From Oscillospiraceae bacterium (lineage in GTDB: Bacteria > Bacillota_A > Clostridia > Oscillospirales > WRJC01): a stretch of 11,189 bases of DNA. A program made the position numbers and the translations under genes. Below the pieces are notes generated by a model. It was not told the DNA's origin. It searched no databases and saw nothing but the letters and a program-made list of their open reading frames with translations. The stretch lies in the NCBI GenBank assembly GCA_009785015.1, contig WQXD01000091.1, positions 1 through 11,189 of the forward strand. Direction: 5' to 3'. Of the stretch, positions 1 through 7,203 are shown piece after piece (the stretch's first letter is position 1; each line of letters begins with the position of its first letter).

Positions 1-355
1 CGGCGCAGGAAAGCATCTGCCATGTTTCAATTTTCATTTTCGATGAAACATCGGTAAAAACAGCGATTTGCTCAAAACTTACCTCAGCGCCCAAAAACAA
101 TATAATACCCAAGGCCGACAACACCAAAAGCGCGATTTTTTTGCACAGCTTAAAAACAAGCGGCAATAATGCCGTACAAATAATAACGGCGATGCAAATC
201 GGAGTGTACGGAATTATATAACTCGGGTAATCTGCGACGTCGATGCCTTTGTTTTGTATATATGCCGAAAGCATGACGGCGCCCATATAAATCGGATACA
301 AAGACGCCGCTAAAACAACGCCGAGAGATATCAAATATACTTTTTTTGCGGACAT
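1..355 (-). CDS. Small integral membrane protein, unknown function (partial, runs off left edge)
   Basis: Reading the reverse strand from the ATG at 355-353 gives an uninterrupted 118-residue N-terminal fragment beginning MSAKKVYLISLGVVLAASLY; the frame is still open at base 1, so the gene continues outside the window. A ribosome binding site AAGGAG lies at 370-365, nine bases before the start. The fragment has three hydrophobic stretches, at about residues 5-30, 46-68 and 72-90, with short basic or polar links (KLCKK at about 69-73), so it is a membrane protein with at least three likely helices. No catalytic motif or permease EAA-type loop is visible, and I do not recognise a named family. 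It starts 15 bases after the stop of the solute-binding lipoprotein gene and is probably co-transcribed with it. It may work with that lipoprotein, but it does not look like a standard ABC permease. Confidence 0.75.
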   Translation of the reverse strand, partial: MSAKKVYLISLGVVLAASLYPIYMGAVMLSAYIQNKGIDVADYPSYIIPYTPICIAVIICTALLPLVFKLCKKIALLVLSALGIILFLGAEVSFEQIAVFTDVSSKMKIETWQMLSCA

Positions 356-370
356 AATTATTTTCTCCTT

Positions 371-1879
371 TTAATTTACAAGCGATCGGATAGTATTATA
401 CAGGTTATCATAATCCAATAATATTTTTTCCATCGATTTTTCCATTTCGCTCACATAGATTTTTTCCTGATTTCCAAACATAAGCTTTATCATATTTCCG
501 GGGTGGCTGCTGCCGATTTCGAAAACAAGCCCTACGTCATAAACTATATTGTTGAGAATAATATCGAGCATATCCCTTGAATCATCGTCCCTTGAAATTT
601 TTTCTTTCAGCAATATGCCGTGGTAAACGGGGATTACGTCTGTATGCCCGAGGGCTGCCATAGATTCCATGACTGTCCCTATCATTTCAAATTTGGCCTC
701 GTTTATGGTAAGAGGCAGGGTATACATCCCCGTCCACGAACATGTCATGTAGTTTTCCTGTTTTTCGTCATATTTCGGCAGGGGCAGTATGCCGTACTCA
801 ATTTCTGAGGCCCTCAGGTATTTCTCAACGGAAAAAAGGTTGTATCCGTGAAACAAGACCCTGCCTGAATCAATGGGTATGCCGGCGGAAGGATTGCCGT
901 TGTAACGATGCGTTTTATTCCCCTCCCACAATACGCCGTGTATTTTTTCGAATGCGGCGATTTTCTTTTCAGTGATAAGCTCGACATGGGGATAACCGTC
1001 TTTGTCAAGGGTTGCGGATATTTCATTGCAGGCATACATAAGCGCGGGGGAATGCCAGTCAATACAGAACGCAAGCCCATACCGGTCGTCTTTTGGGTCA
1101 AATACGCCGTCGCCGTTCAAATCAAACGAAGCCGCGGCAGCCAGCTCGTTGAGTTTATCTAACGTCCACTTGCCTCCTCTGACTAAGTTATACGGGCTCT
1201 CAATCGCGAGATCCTGAATCAGCCCTTTATTAAAAGCCAATAAAATAACGTCCTGGATTGCCACCGAGCCGGAAATAAGAAAAATTTTGTTCGCTATACT
1301 GAGATTGTTTATGCTTGTCTGGTTCCACCACGGTTTTTCAAGGTCAATATTGGGGATTGCGTCCCAGTCCCTCACATAACCGCCTGTGACCATTGGAGAG
1401 ATATCCCTGAAAACGTGCGTGAAATACACGTCTGCCCGCAAATCGTTTGCCAATACGTCTTTACTGATGTCTTTATATGCGGCATCCCAATTATTTCCGT
1501 AAACGGGTTCGAGCTTTAAATTATACTCGTCTTCGATTCGGCGGTTTCGGTTATATACGGCGTCGTTGAACGCTTCGCCCGTCAATTCTTCCTCATACCG
1601 CCCTGCCGTGCCCACCGCCGCAAATGTTCCTTTATGCACAGGGTTTTCATCATTCGGCGGGATATATATCTTCATTGTAACGCCATCGAAGTCATTTGGC
1701 GGGAGAATTTCAAAAATATAAAGCTCCTTTTTGGCGTTGCCGTTTTCATCAGCTGTTTCGTTTTTTGTTTTGTCTGCGTCATCCGGAAAAATCCGGTCTT
1801 CTTTTGTGCATGATACTGTAATACTGACAGTCAAAATAAATATGATCAGCAATAAATACACTTTTTTTATTTTTTTCAT
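371..1879 (-). CDS. Extracellular solute-binding lipoprotein (ABC importer type, SBP-1)
   Basis: A 502-residue secreted lipoprotein, predicted to sit on the outer face of the membrane and bind a solute for an ABC importer. The N terminus has a KKIKK basic head, a hydrophobic core at about 7-22 and a lipobox ending in Cys24 (TVSC), followed by an acidic and polar linker to about 60. The mature part carries family-typical blocks: a NDAVYNRNRRIEDEYN segment (105-120), KPWWNQ (182-187), VRGGKWT (233-239) and YGILPLPKYDEKQ. A calcium-type EF-hand loop is visible at 253-264 with acidic or amide residues D253, N255, D257, D261 and D264. The start is supported by AAAGGAGGG at 1897-1889, nine bases upstream. 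Large bacterial SBPs of this kind usually bind sugars or oligosaccharides, but the ligand is unknown. It is a clear paralogue of the lipoprotein at 7204-8757. No permease or ATPase gene is present in the window. Confidence 0.85.
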   Translation of the reverse strand: MKKIKKVYLLLIIFILTVSITVSCTKEDRIFPDDADKTKNETADENGNAKKELYIFEILPPNDFDGVTMKIYIPPNDENPVHKGTFAAVGTAGRYEEELTGEAFNDAVYNRNRRIEDEYNLKLEPVYGNNWDAAYKDISKDVLANDLRADVYFTHVFRDISPMVTGGYVRDWDAIPNIDLEKPWWNQTSINNLSIANKIFLISGSVAIQDVILLAFNKGLIQDLAIESPYNLVRGGKWTLDKLNELAAAASFDLNGDGVFDPKDDRYGLAFCIDWHSPALMYACNEISATLDKDGYPHVELITEKKIAAFEKIHGVLWEGNKTHRYNGNPSAGIPIDSGRVLFHGYNLFSVEKYLRASEIEYGILPLPKYDEKQENYMTCSWTGMYTLPLTINEAKFEMIGTVMESMAALGHTDVIPVYHGILLKEKISRDDDSRDMLDIILNNIVYDVGLVFEIGSSHPGNMIKLMFGNQEKIYVSEMEKSMEKILLDYDNLYNTIRSLVN

Positions 1880-1906
1880 GGCTTATAACCCTCCTTTAAT
1901 TTTGCT

Positions 1907-3172
1907 TTAATTTTGATTTGCCGCTTCTCGCATAATTTTCAGCCATTTATTGAAGCATCCGGAATCATCATATGAATATACATCCACCAAAATCACGGAT
2001 ATACAACATTTTTTCGTCAATCCGAAAACCCGTTCGGCTTCTTCATGTATGGCTTTTTCGTCGAAAAATACGACGTTTGTAGGTTGCGGCTTCCAAGCAT
2101 AAACATACTTCCCCTCGCACAGGGGCGCTGCAATCTCGTGATTTGTTGCCGGGCTGATAGAGAGCATCCGCAGATTTTTTATATATTTTTCCACCGATTT
2201 TATCCTTGCATCCATTGCGTCACAACAGCCGTACAAAGATAATCCGAATTGATTTATAACCCTCGCCTGATAAGGCAAGATGAATTCTTCCAGCATTTTG
2301 TCGGAAATTCCGGAGAATTCCTGCGCTTGGGTAAAACCCCAAAGATTTTTCGCGGCAACACGGCCGGAATCATAATCATTTCCCGGCAGTTCGTCGCAAA
2401 AACCCCTGCTGCTGGAGCCTAACTGCATATCAAGATTATTGAGAACAAGCAGCCCTTCATTCTCAAGCTGCCTGATGAGCTGTAATTGCCCCTGCGTCAT
2501 GAATTCCATCACCTCATGGATAAAATCCGGCGCTTCTACAAGGTCGTAATATGTTTGCTCGTTGCCCCGCATTTGGAAATACTGATCAATCATACTGTCG
2601 CCCCAACCATAAGCGGTAAAATAAGGCGCGCCTTTTACAACGGTGAGTATATCGCCCAGCGCATCGTTTATCTGCTCGTATTTAGAATCCGCGCTTTCAC
2701 GGTCTATGCGGAGTTCCGGTACTTTCATCTTTTTAAAATCGGAATATTCAATCAGACAGGGTTCAAATTGAACGGCGGTTTGGTTTTTACCCATGCTTAC
2801 GCCCTTCATCCCCTCCATCCAAGGAGTAGCAAAGTGGTACCGCCCTGTGTATATATTGTCCGAAACGGGAAAATCGTCGCCGTATTTTACCCTCCCCATC
2901 AGCCATATTATATGCGATTCAACGCCGGAAAAAATCGGGTCGTCCGATACCGGAGACGATTTACTTTTGCGCAGTTCATCGGCGGATTGCCGGCAATATC
3001 CGTTCATTTGTTCATTGGTGAGCATTGCCGTAAGCGTCGGGGAGCCGGGAAGTTTCAGGGAATTTATGTCTTTATATTTTTGGATGAGTTTTTGGTTTTT
3101 ATCCGATTCGCAATATTCTTCAAATTGTTTTGCTATATCGCGAATATATTGTCTTTGGCTGTTGTTTAACAT
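1907..3172 (-). CDS. Uroporphyrinogen decarboxylase (URO-D) superfamily protein, 421 aa
   Basis: The C-terminal half reads like URO-D/methyltransferase-fold proteins. It has an acidic helix region leading to YGCCDAMDARI (314-324), then LRMLSISPATN (334-344) and the tail YVYAWKPQPTNVVF (356-369), the pattern of an uncharacterised clostridial URO-D-like group. The superfamily includes haem-pathway decarboxylases and zinc-dependent methyltransferases (MtaA, MtbA, CmuA) that move methyl groups to or from corrinoid or coenzyme M. At 421 residues it is longer than the usual 340-360, with about 80 extra N-terminal residues, so a haem role is unlikely. The paired Cys316-Cys317 may bind metal, but a full His-x-Cys...Cys zinc set is not evident. 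The start is supported by GGGAGGGG at 3188-3181. It lies 40 bases after the epimerase gene and 27 bases before SBP-1, which fits one operon. The superfamily call is fairly sure; the reaction is unknown. Confidence 0.75.
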   Translation of the reverse strand: MLNNSQRQYIRDIAKQFEEYCESDKNQKLIQKYKDINSLKLPGSPTLTAMLTNEQMNGYCRQSADELRKSKSSPVSDDPIFSGVESHIIWLMGRVKYGDDFPVSDNIYTGRYHFATPWMEGMKGVSMGKNQTAVQFEPCLIEYSDFKKMKVPELRIDRESADSKYEQINDALGDILTVVKGAPYFTAYGWGDSMIDQYFQMRGNEQTYYDLVEAPDFIHEVMEFMTQGQLQLIRQLENEGLLVLNNLDMQLGSSSRGFCDELPGNDYDSGRVAAKNLWGFTQAQEFSGISDKMLEEFILPYQARVINQFGLSLYGCCDAMDARIKSVEKYIKNLRMLSISPATNHEIAAPLCEGKYVYAWKPQPTNVVFFDEKAIHEEAERVFGLTKKCCISVILVDVYSYDDSGCFNKWLKIMREAANQN

Positions 3173-3212
3173 GATTTGCGCCCCTCCCGTTTTTTACTTT
3201 TATTTTTTTCAT

Positions 3213-4229
3213 TCAAAGCCGATTGTTTTCCGCAAGCCATTTTATTGTGTCTGCAAGCGTCTGTTCCATAGGCCGGACGCCATATCCCAATTCCTTTGCC
3301 GCCTTTTCGTGACTGAAATTTGCGTTGGTGTTCAATGTATAAATGGAATACGCGGTAAATAACGGCGGCTGTCTGAGAATCTTATAATATATTTCCGATA
3401 ACGGCGCAGTCAGTTTCACGAACCAAAGCGGCAGTATTCTTTTTATCTTTCGCTTCCCCGTTATCTCGTGCAGCAGATTCAACAACTCATATACTTTAAA
3501 ATACCGTCCCGACAGGATATAGCATTCACCGCTTCTGCCGTTTTCACAGCACGACAATATACCATCCGCGACATCGCGCACATCGACAAAATCATAGCCG
3601 CCGTCAATGCCGCTTGTCAAAGTGCCTTTATAGTAGTCAATTACAAGCTGGGTGATATGGCCCCTGCCGAAATCGCCCGGCCCCACTATGCCCGACGGGT
3701 GTATAACATTTGCGTCATGTCCGCATTTCGCGTAGTCAAGAACGCATTGGGTGGCTTCCGCTTTTGTTTTGGCATACAAGCCGACGACGTCATCGGGTGA
3801 AAAACGGCCGATTTCCGTTATTTTTTCGCTTGCGGGCAATTCGGGTATGGCGTGTACGGAGCTTATGTATACAAGTTTTTGTATATTATACCTCCCGCAA
3901 AGCGAAATAATATTTTTCGTGCCCGTGACATTCACGTCATATACCTTTTGGTCGAACTTCGAAGCAATCGACACGATACCCGCGCAATGAATAACCGTGA
4001 CTTCTTTTTCATTTGCGCAATGCTCAAACATATCCGTCAGGCTGTCTGTATTGCATACATCGCCGTAAAAAACCCGTATATGTCCGCCCTGCGGCAGGTG
4101 TTTTTCATTGGGCAGACACAGCGCATATACAATTTTCCCTAGCTCATTCAGTTTTTTTGTGACGGCGCCGCCCAAATGTCCCGCCGCTCCCGTGACGATA
4201 TATACGGCTTGGCGGTTATGCTCCGGCAT
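3213..4229 (-). CDS. NAD(P)-dependent epimerase/dehydratase (extended SDR)
   Basis: A 338-residue cytosolic Rossmann-fold oxidoreductase. The dinucleotide-binding loop TGAAGHLG is at 13-20 (GxxGxxG), an acidic residue (GDV) follows strand 3 at 56-58, HCAG is at 81-84, the catalytic serine region YISSVH is at 121-126, and the YxxxK pair is Tyr152/Lys156. HPSGIVGPGDFG (177-188) and FVDVRDVADG (214-223) are typical of extended SDRs of the dihydroflavonol-reductase / 3-beta-HSD / sugar-epimerase group. Length is normal for the group. The start follows AAAGGGG (4245-4239) by nine bases. It is the first gene of the leftward operon, so it is probably the redox or epimerisation step of the pathway encoded here. 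Sequence alone does not tell sugar nucleotide, hydroxy-acid or aldehyde substrates apart. Confidence 0.88.
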   Translation of the reverse strand: MPEHNRQAVYIVTGAAGHLGGAVTKKLNELGKIVYALCLPNEKHLPQGGHIRVFYGDVCNTDSLTDMFEHCANEKEVTVIHCAGIVSIASKFDQKVYDVNVTGTKNIISLCGRYNIQKLVYISSVHAIPELPASEKITEIGRFSPDDVVGLYAKTKAEATQCVLDYAKCGHDANVIHPSGIVGPGDFGRGHITQLVIDYYKGTLTSGIDGGYDFVDVRDVADGILSCCENGRSGECYILSGRYFKVYELLNLLHEITGKRKIKRILPLWFVKLTAPLSEIYYKILRQPPLFTAYSIYTLNTNANFSHEKAAKELGYGVRPMEQTLADTIKWLAENNRL

Positions 4230-4238
4230 GATTTCATT

Positions 4239-4245
4239 CCCCTTT
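4239..4245 (-). promoter_or_regulatory. Ribosome binding site of the epimerase gene
   Basis: AAAGGGG on the minus strand, nine bases before the ATG at 4229; it fixes the start of the leftward operon's first gene. Confidence 0.7.
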
Positions 4246-4267
4246 CGATAAATTTTTACATATTTAC

Positions 4268-4276
4268 ATTATATCA
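4268..4276 (-). promoter_or_regulatory. Extended -10 promoter for the leftward operon
   Basis: The minus strand carries TGATATAAT, a perfect TATAAT (4273-4268) preceded by the TG of an extended -10 element. No good -35 hexamer lies 16-18 bases upstream, which is common when an extended -10 is present. Transcription would start near 4261, giving a leader of about 30 bases that contains the ribosome binding site of the epimerase gene. Confidence 0.55.
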
Positions 4277-4292
4277 TAAATTATTGTTTAAA

Positions 4293-4321
4293 TTGTGAAA
4301 AAAAATACATAAATTTATGTT
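4293..4321 (+). promoter_or_regulatory. Putative sigma-A promoter for the rightward (GRE) operon
   Basis: TTGTGA (4293-4298) and TATGTT (4316-4321) are separated by 17 bases and each match consensus at four of six positions. An alternative -10, TATGAT, lies at 4321-4326 but lacks a well-spaced -35. The -10 and the spacer overlap the 14-bp palindrome, so binding there would block this promoter. The predicted start near 4328 leaves a short leader before the AGGAGG at 4343-4348. Confidence 0.45.
4307..4320. promoter_or_regulatory. Perfect 14-bp palindrome, candidate operator
   Basis: ACATAAATTTATGT is its own reverse complement. A third copy of the half-site ACATAA is at 4331-4336, so TTATGT (4315-4320) also forms an inverted pair with it across ten bases. 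Looser relatives (ACATA 4258-4262, TCATAA 4274-4279) flank the leftward -10. The position over the rightward -10 region, between two divergent operons, is what a dimeric repressor site would show. No regulator gene is in the window, and AT-rich DNA makes chance palindromes easier. Confidence 0.45.
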
Positions 4322-4354
4322 ATGATGGTGACATAAAAAAGCAGGAGGGAAAAA

Positions 4355-4906
4355 ATGAAAATATTTGAGAAGATTTCACCCGAAAACACACCCGTCGCGA
4401 TAAAACTCGCGATAGAAAAAGCCAAGGAAATATCAACGGATATTGTGTTGGCCTCGTCGTCGGGAGCGACGGCGTTTGCAGTTCTGGAGCTTGCGTCGGA
4501 AATGGACTATACGGGCCAAATTATCGCGATAACAAGCGTGTGGAAAAGCCCGGGCGTGAATCAGTTATCCGATGAAAACCGAAAAAAGCTCACGGAATCG
4601 GGCGTAATACTTGTGACTGCGGGGCACGCGCTCAGCGGGGTGGAGCGTTCGCTCAGCGGCAAATTCAACGGCGTATATCCCGTGGAAATCATGGCGCACA
4701 CGCTTCGTATGATCAGCGAAGGCGTGAAAGTATGCGCGGAAATCGGGGCGATGGCTTTGGATGCGGGGGCGATAAGAGAGCCTCATGCGGTGGTCGCCCT
4801 CGGCGGGACAGGCAGGGGATGCGACACAGCCTGCGTGATTACGCCGGGGTATTCCGCGAAAATATTCGATATGCGCATTCATGAGATTTTATGTAAGCCG
4901 TATTGA
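4355..4906 (+). CDS. Stand-alone pyruvate kinase C-terminal (alpha/beta) domain protein
   Basis: The 183 residues match the C-terminal regulatory domain of pyruvate kinase rather than the catalytic barrel. DIVLASSSGATA (29-40) corresponds to the first strand and Ser/Thr loop, followed by the QIIAITS strand (55-61), then GVILVTAGHALSGVERSL (83-100) and a C-terminal glycine-rich ALGGTGRGCDTACVI (148-162). The pyruvate kinase barrel and its metal and substrate residues are absent, so this is not a kinase. In full enzymes this domain holds the allosteric ligand site. Free-standing versions occur in clostridia and archaea without a settled function; binding a phosphorylated or anionic metabolite is a reasonable inference. 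The start follows AGGAGG (4343-4348) by six bases. It is the first gene of the rightward operon, 45 bases before the GRE gene. Confidence 0.82.
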   Translation: MKIFEKISPENTPVAIKLAIEKAKEISTDIVLASSSGATAFAVLELASEMDYTGQIIAITSVWKSPGVNQLSDENRKKLTESGVILVTAGHALSGVERSLSGKFNGVYPVEIMAHTLRMISEGVKVCAEIGAMALDAGAIREPHAVVALGGTGRGCDTACVITPGYSAKIFDMRIHEILCKPY

Positions 4907-4951
4907 TTTTGACGCATATACTTTTAATTTGGACATGGGGGAAATACCGCA

Positions 4952-7156
4952 ATGAACATACAAGCGGATGACAGAGCGCCTGCCGATTTCGGACTGTTTT
5001 CGCGCGTCGGCGAAATGCTGCGCTCATATATGAGCGGCGAGCGCGGTGGCGGGCTGATGTGGCAGGGGGGCGACATATACAGGTTAAACGCAGTCAAGGC
5101 AAACGAACACGAAAAAGACCCCTATTTGAAAGGCGGGAAAATAACGCGCGATATTTTAAGCACAATACCCGCCGCAATTGAGCCGACGGATATTTTCGCC
5201 GCAGGGGCGCTGACAAAAATACCGGGTGATCCCAAAATTACGGAAGAATGGCGCAGGCGTCCGGAAGCGGGCTATTGCCAGAGCAATCTGGGGCATATCT
5301 CGCTGAATTACGCGAAAGCGATAAAAAAAGGCGTAAAGGGATTGATGGGCGATATAGACTCCGCAATCCAAAAATTGCCCCCGGAGGAAAAAGACGGCAA
5401 ACTCAATTTTTACGAATCCATGAAAACCGCCCTTGACGGCGTTTTATGCTATGCGGCGAACTATAGAGAAGAGGCAAAACGGCTGTCAGGCGTTGAGCCG
5501 GACGAAAATAGAAAATCCGAGCTTGAACGCATAACGGCGGCGCTGGAGAGGGTGCCTTTTGAACCGGCTGAAACATTGTTTGAGGCGGTGCAGACCATGC
5601 TGCTTTTCCATTTCGCGGGGCTTCTTGTAAATGTAAACAGCAATATGATGGGCAGGGTGGATTTTTTTCTGGACGAGTATTACAAAAAAGATATCGCCCT
5701 TGGCAGGGTAACTCCCGAAGAAGCCTCGGAATGGATGCAGTATGTGTACGCGAAAAGCAGCGAATTGGTCAATTTGGGCGACGCCGTGACGATAGGCGGC
5801 TGCGATTTGGAGGGCAGGCCTTTCTGGAACGACCTCACGTATTTTATTCTGGACGCGCTCAAAGCGTTGAAGCATCATCAGCCGCAGGTGGGGTTCAGAT
5901 ATGCGGAAGGTATGCCGCGGGAGTTGATGGTCAGAGCGTTTCTGCCGCTGCTGAGCGGCGTCCCGCAGCCGGGGTTTTTCAACGACGATATATGTGTCGC
6001 GGCTTTGGAGCGCGCGGGATTTGAAACCCGCGACGCGCGCGACTATGTGAACTGCGCCTGCGTTGAGCTTTCATCTTACGGACGCTCAAACATACTCTCC
6101 GGTTATACATACTACAATATAGCGAAACCCGTCGAAACGCTTTTGAATAATGGCGTGGACATGATAGAGGAAAGAACGGCTCATACCGCCTGGCCCAAAC
6201 ACGAGTTTCCCAAAGATATACCGGTAAAATTTTCGTCATTTGAGGATTTTCAGGAATCTTACAGACTGTATATGGGCTATCTTCTGAAAATATTGACCGA
6301 AAATACAAACGGGCATCTTTCGCGTAAGCCGAGCGTCGCTTATCCGCTGAGCTCTGTTTTGATCGACGACTGTATCGAAAAGGGGACCGCCGTGACGGAC
6401 GGCGGGGCGAGATACAAGCATACTTTCCCGAATTTTGTCGGCCTTGTGACAGCCGCCGATTCGCTTTCGGCGATACGGCAGTGCGTGTACGAAGATAAAA
6501 AACTCACCCTTGAAGAACTTGCGGATTTGTGTTCCGCCGATTTTGAAGGACATGAAGACATCCGTCTGTATTTGTTAAACAAATGCCCAAAATTCGGAAA
6601 CGGCGATAAAAAGGCGGACGCCATGGTCGAATGGGTTTACGGCGCCGTCGCCGGGGAATTGGGAAAACACGAAAATATATACGGCATAAAATACGCTCCC
6701 TGTTATTTCGGGGAGATGCAATACGTGATACAGGCCCGGCATACCGCCGCCACTCCCGACGGAAGGCGCTTCGGGGAAGCGGTCACGCCGACGCTCGGCG
6801 GCGATCAGGGAAGGGACCGCTTGGGCTTGACGGCGCTTATCGAATCAGTCACGGCATTTGACCATACGCTGAGCTCGGGGGGCTTGTCGGCGAATTTCGC
6901 AATCAGCCCGTTGTCGTTTAAAAGCTCCGAAGACGTCGATATTCTCATAAGCGCGCTGCTGACATATTTTGAAAAAGGCGGGATGCAGGCGCAGTTCAAT
7001 TATGTGTCCGCCGACAAATTAAAAGACGCGCGGAAAAATCCGGAAAATCACAAAAACCTGCTTGTGAGGGTCGCGGGTTTCTCGGGATATTTTGTAAATC
7101 AGACCCGCGAAATCCAGAATCAGATAATCGAACGCACAGAACACGCGCTTCGGTAG
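4952..7156 (+). CDS. Glycyl radical enzyme, PFL-like family, substrate unknown
   Basis: A 734-residue oxygen-sensitive enzyme that would use a backbone glycyl radical to make a thiyl radical and then split or dehydrate its substrate. The C-terminal radical motif RVAGFSGYF (706-714) places the radical on Gly709 (codon 7076-7078). The active-site loop NCACVELSSYG (367-377) gives the thiyl cysteine Cys370 with Glu372 two residues on, the CxE arrangement of eliminating GREs such as diol and choline lyases; pyruvate formate-lyase has adjacent cysteines instead. A conserved GHISLNYAKAIKKG segment is at about 114-127 and YYNIAKPVETLLNNG follows the loop. It is shorter than most GREs (about 760-900). 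The start is supported by TGGGGGAA at 4936-4943. It is flanked by PK-C and SBP-2 genes with gaps under 50 bases. No activating radical-SAM gene is in the window. Confidence 0.93.
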   Translation: MNIQADDRAPADFGLFSRVGEMLRSYMSGERGGGLMWQGGDIYRLNAVKANEHEKDPYLKGGKITRDILSTIPAAIEPTDIFAAGALTKIPGDPKITEEWRRRPEAGYCQSNLGHISLNYAKAIKKGVKGLMGDIDSAIQKLPPEEKDGKLNFYESMKTALDGVLCYAANYREEAKRLSGVEPDENRKSELERITAALERVPFEPAETLFEAVQTMLLFHFAGLLVNVNSNMMGRVDFFLDEYYKKDIALGRVTPEEASEWMQYVYAKSSELVNLGDAVTIGGCDLEGRPFWNDLTYFILDALKALKHHQPQVGFRYAEGMPRELMVRAFLPLLSGVPQPGFFNDDICVAALERAGFETRDARDYVNCACVELSSYGRSNILSGYTYYNIAKPVETLLNNGVDMIEERTAHTAWPKHEFPKDIPVKFSSFEDFQESYRLYMGYLLKILTENTNGHLSRKPSVAYPLSSVLIDDCIEKGTAVTDGGARYKHTFPNFVGLVTAADSLSAIRQCVYEDKKLTLEELADLCSADFEGHEDIRLYLLNKCPKFGNGDKKADAMVEWVYGAVAGELGKHENIYGIKYAPCYFGEMQYVIQARHTAATPDGRRFGEAVTPTLGGDQGRDRLGLTALIESVTAFDHTLSSGGLSANFAISPLSFKSSEDVDILISALLTYFEKGGMQAQFNYVSADKLKDARKNPENHKNLLVRVAGFSGYFVNQTREIQNQIIERTEHALR

Positions 7157-7174
7157 GAATATCGTTTTTATTCC
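7156..7174 (+). other. Short hairpin between the GRE and SBP-2 genes
   Basis: GGAATA (7156-7161) pairs perfectly with TATTCC (7169-7174) around a seven-base loop, starting on the last base of the GRE stop codon. No T-run follows, so it is not a standard terminator. It might protect or define a transcript end, but a six-pair AT-rich stem can occur by chance. Confidence 0.3.
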
Positions 7175-7184
7175 AAAATCAATC

Positions 7185-7191
7185 AAAGGAG
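7185..7191 (+). promoter_or_regulatory. Ribosome binding site that decides the SBP-2 start
   Basis: AAAGGAG ends three bases before an in-frame TTG (7195) and 12 bases before the ATG at 7204. Three bases is too close for initiation, so the ATG is preferred even though its spacing is slightly long. Confidence 0.6.
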
Positions 7192-7203
7192 AAATTGTGG
7201 ATT

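Noticed and set aside
1898..1917. A tandem TTTAATTTTG-like repeat between the URO-D and SBP-1 genes
   Set aside because: Two short AT-rich copies overlap the ribosome binding site region and the stop codon; this is best explained as low-complexity sequence.
2486..3169. A 227-codon open frame on the plus strand
   Set aside because: It lies entirely antisense to the URO-D-like gene, has no family resemblance and is rich in Phe/His/Arg like other shadow frames here.
2793..3362. A 189-codon open frame on the plus strand
   Set aside because: It is antisense to the URO-D and epimerase genes, crosses their intergenic region, has no ribosome binding site and has Ser/Cys/Phe-rich shadow composition.
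4355..4906. Calling this gene pyruvate kinase
   Set aside because: The catalytic barrel and its metal and phosphoenolpyruvate residues are missing; only the C-terminal domain is present.
4952..7156. Calling the GRE pyruvate formate-lyase
   Set aside because: PFL has adjacent active-site cysteines; this protein has the Cys-x-Glu pattern of other GREs, and no activase or formate transporter is adjacent.
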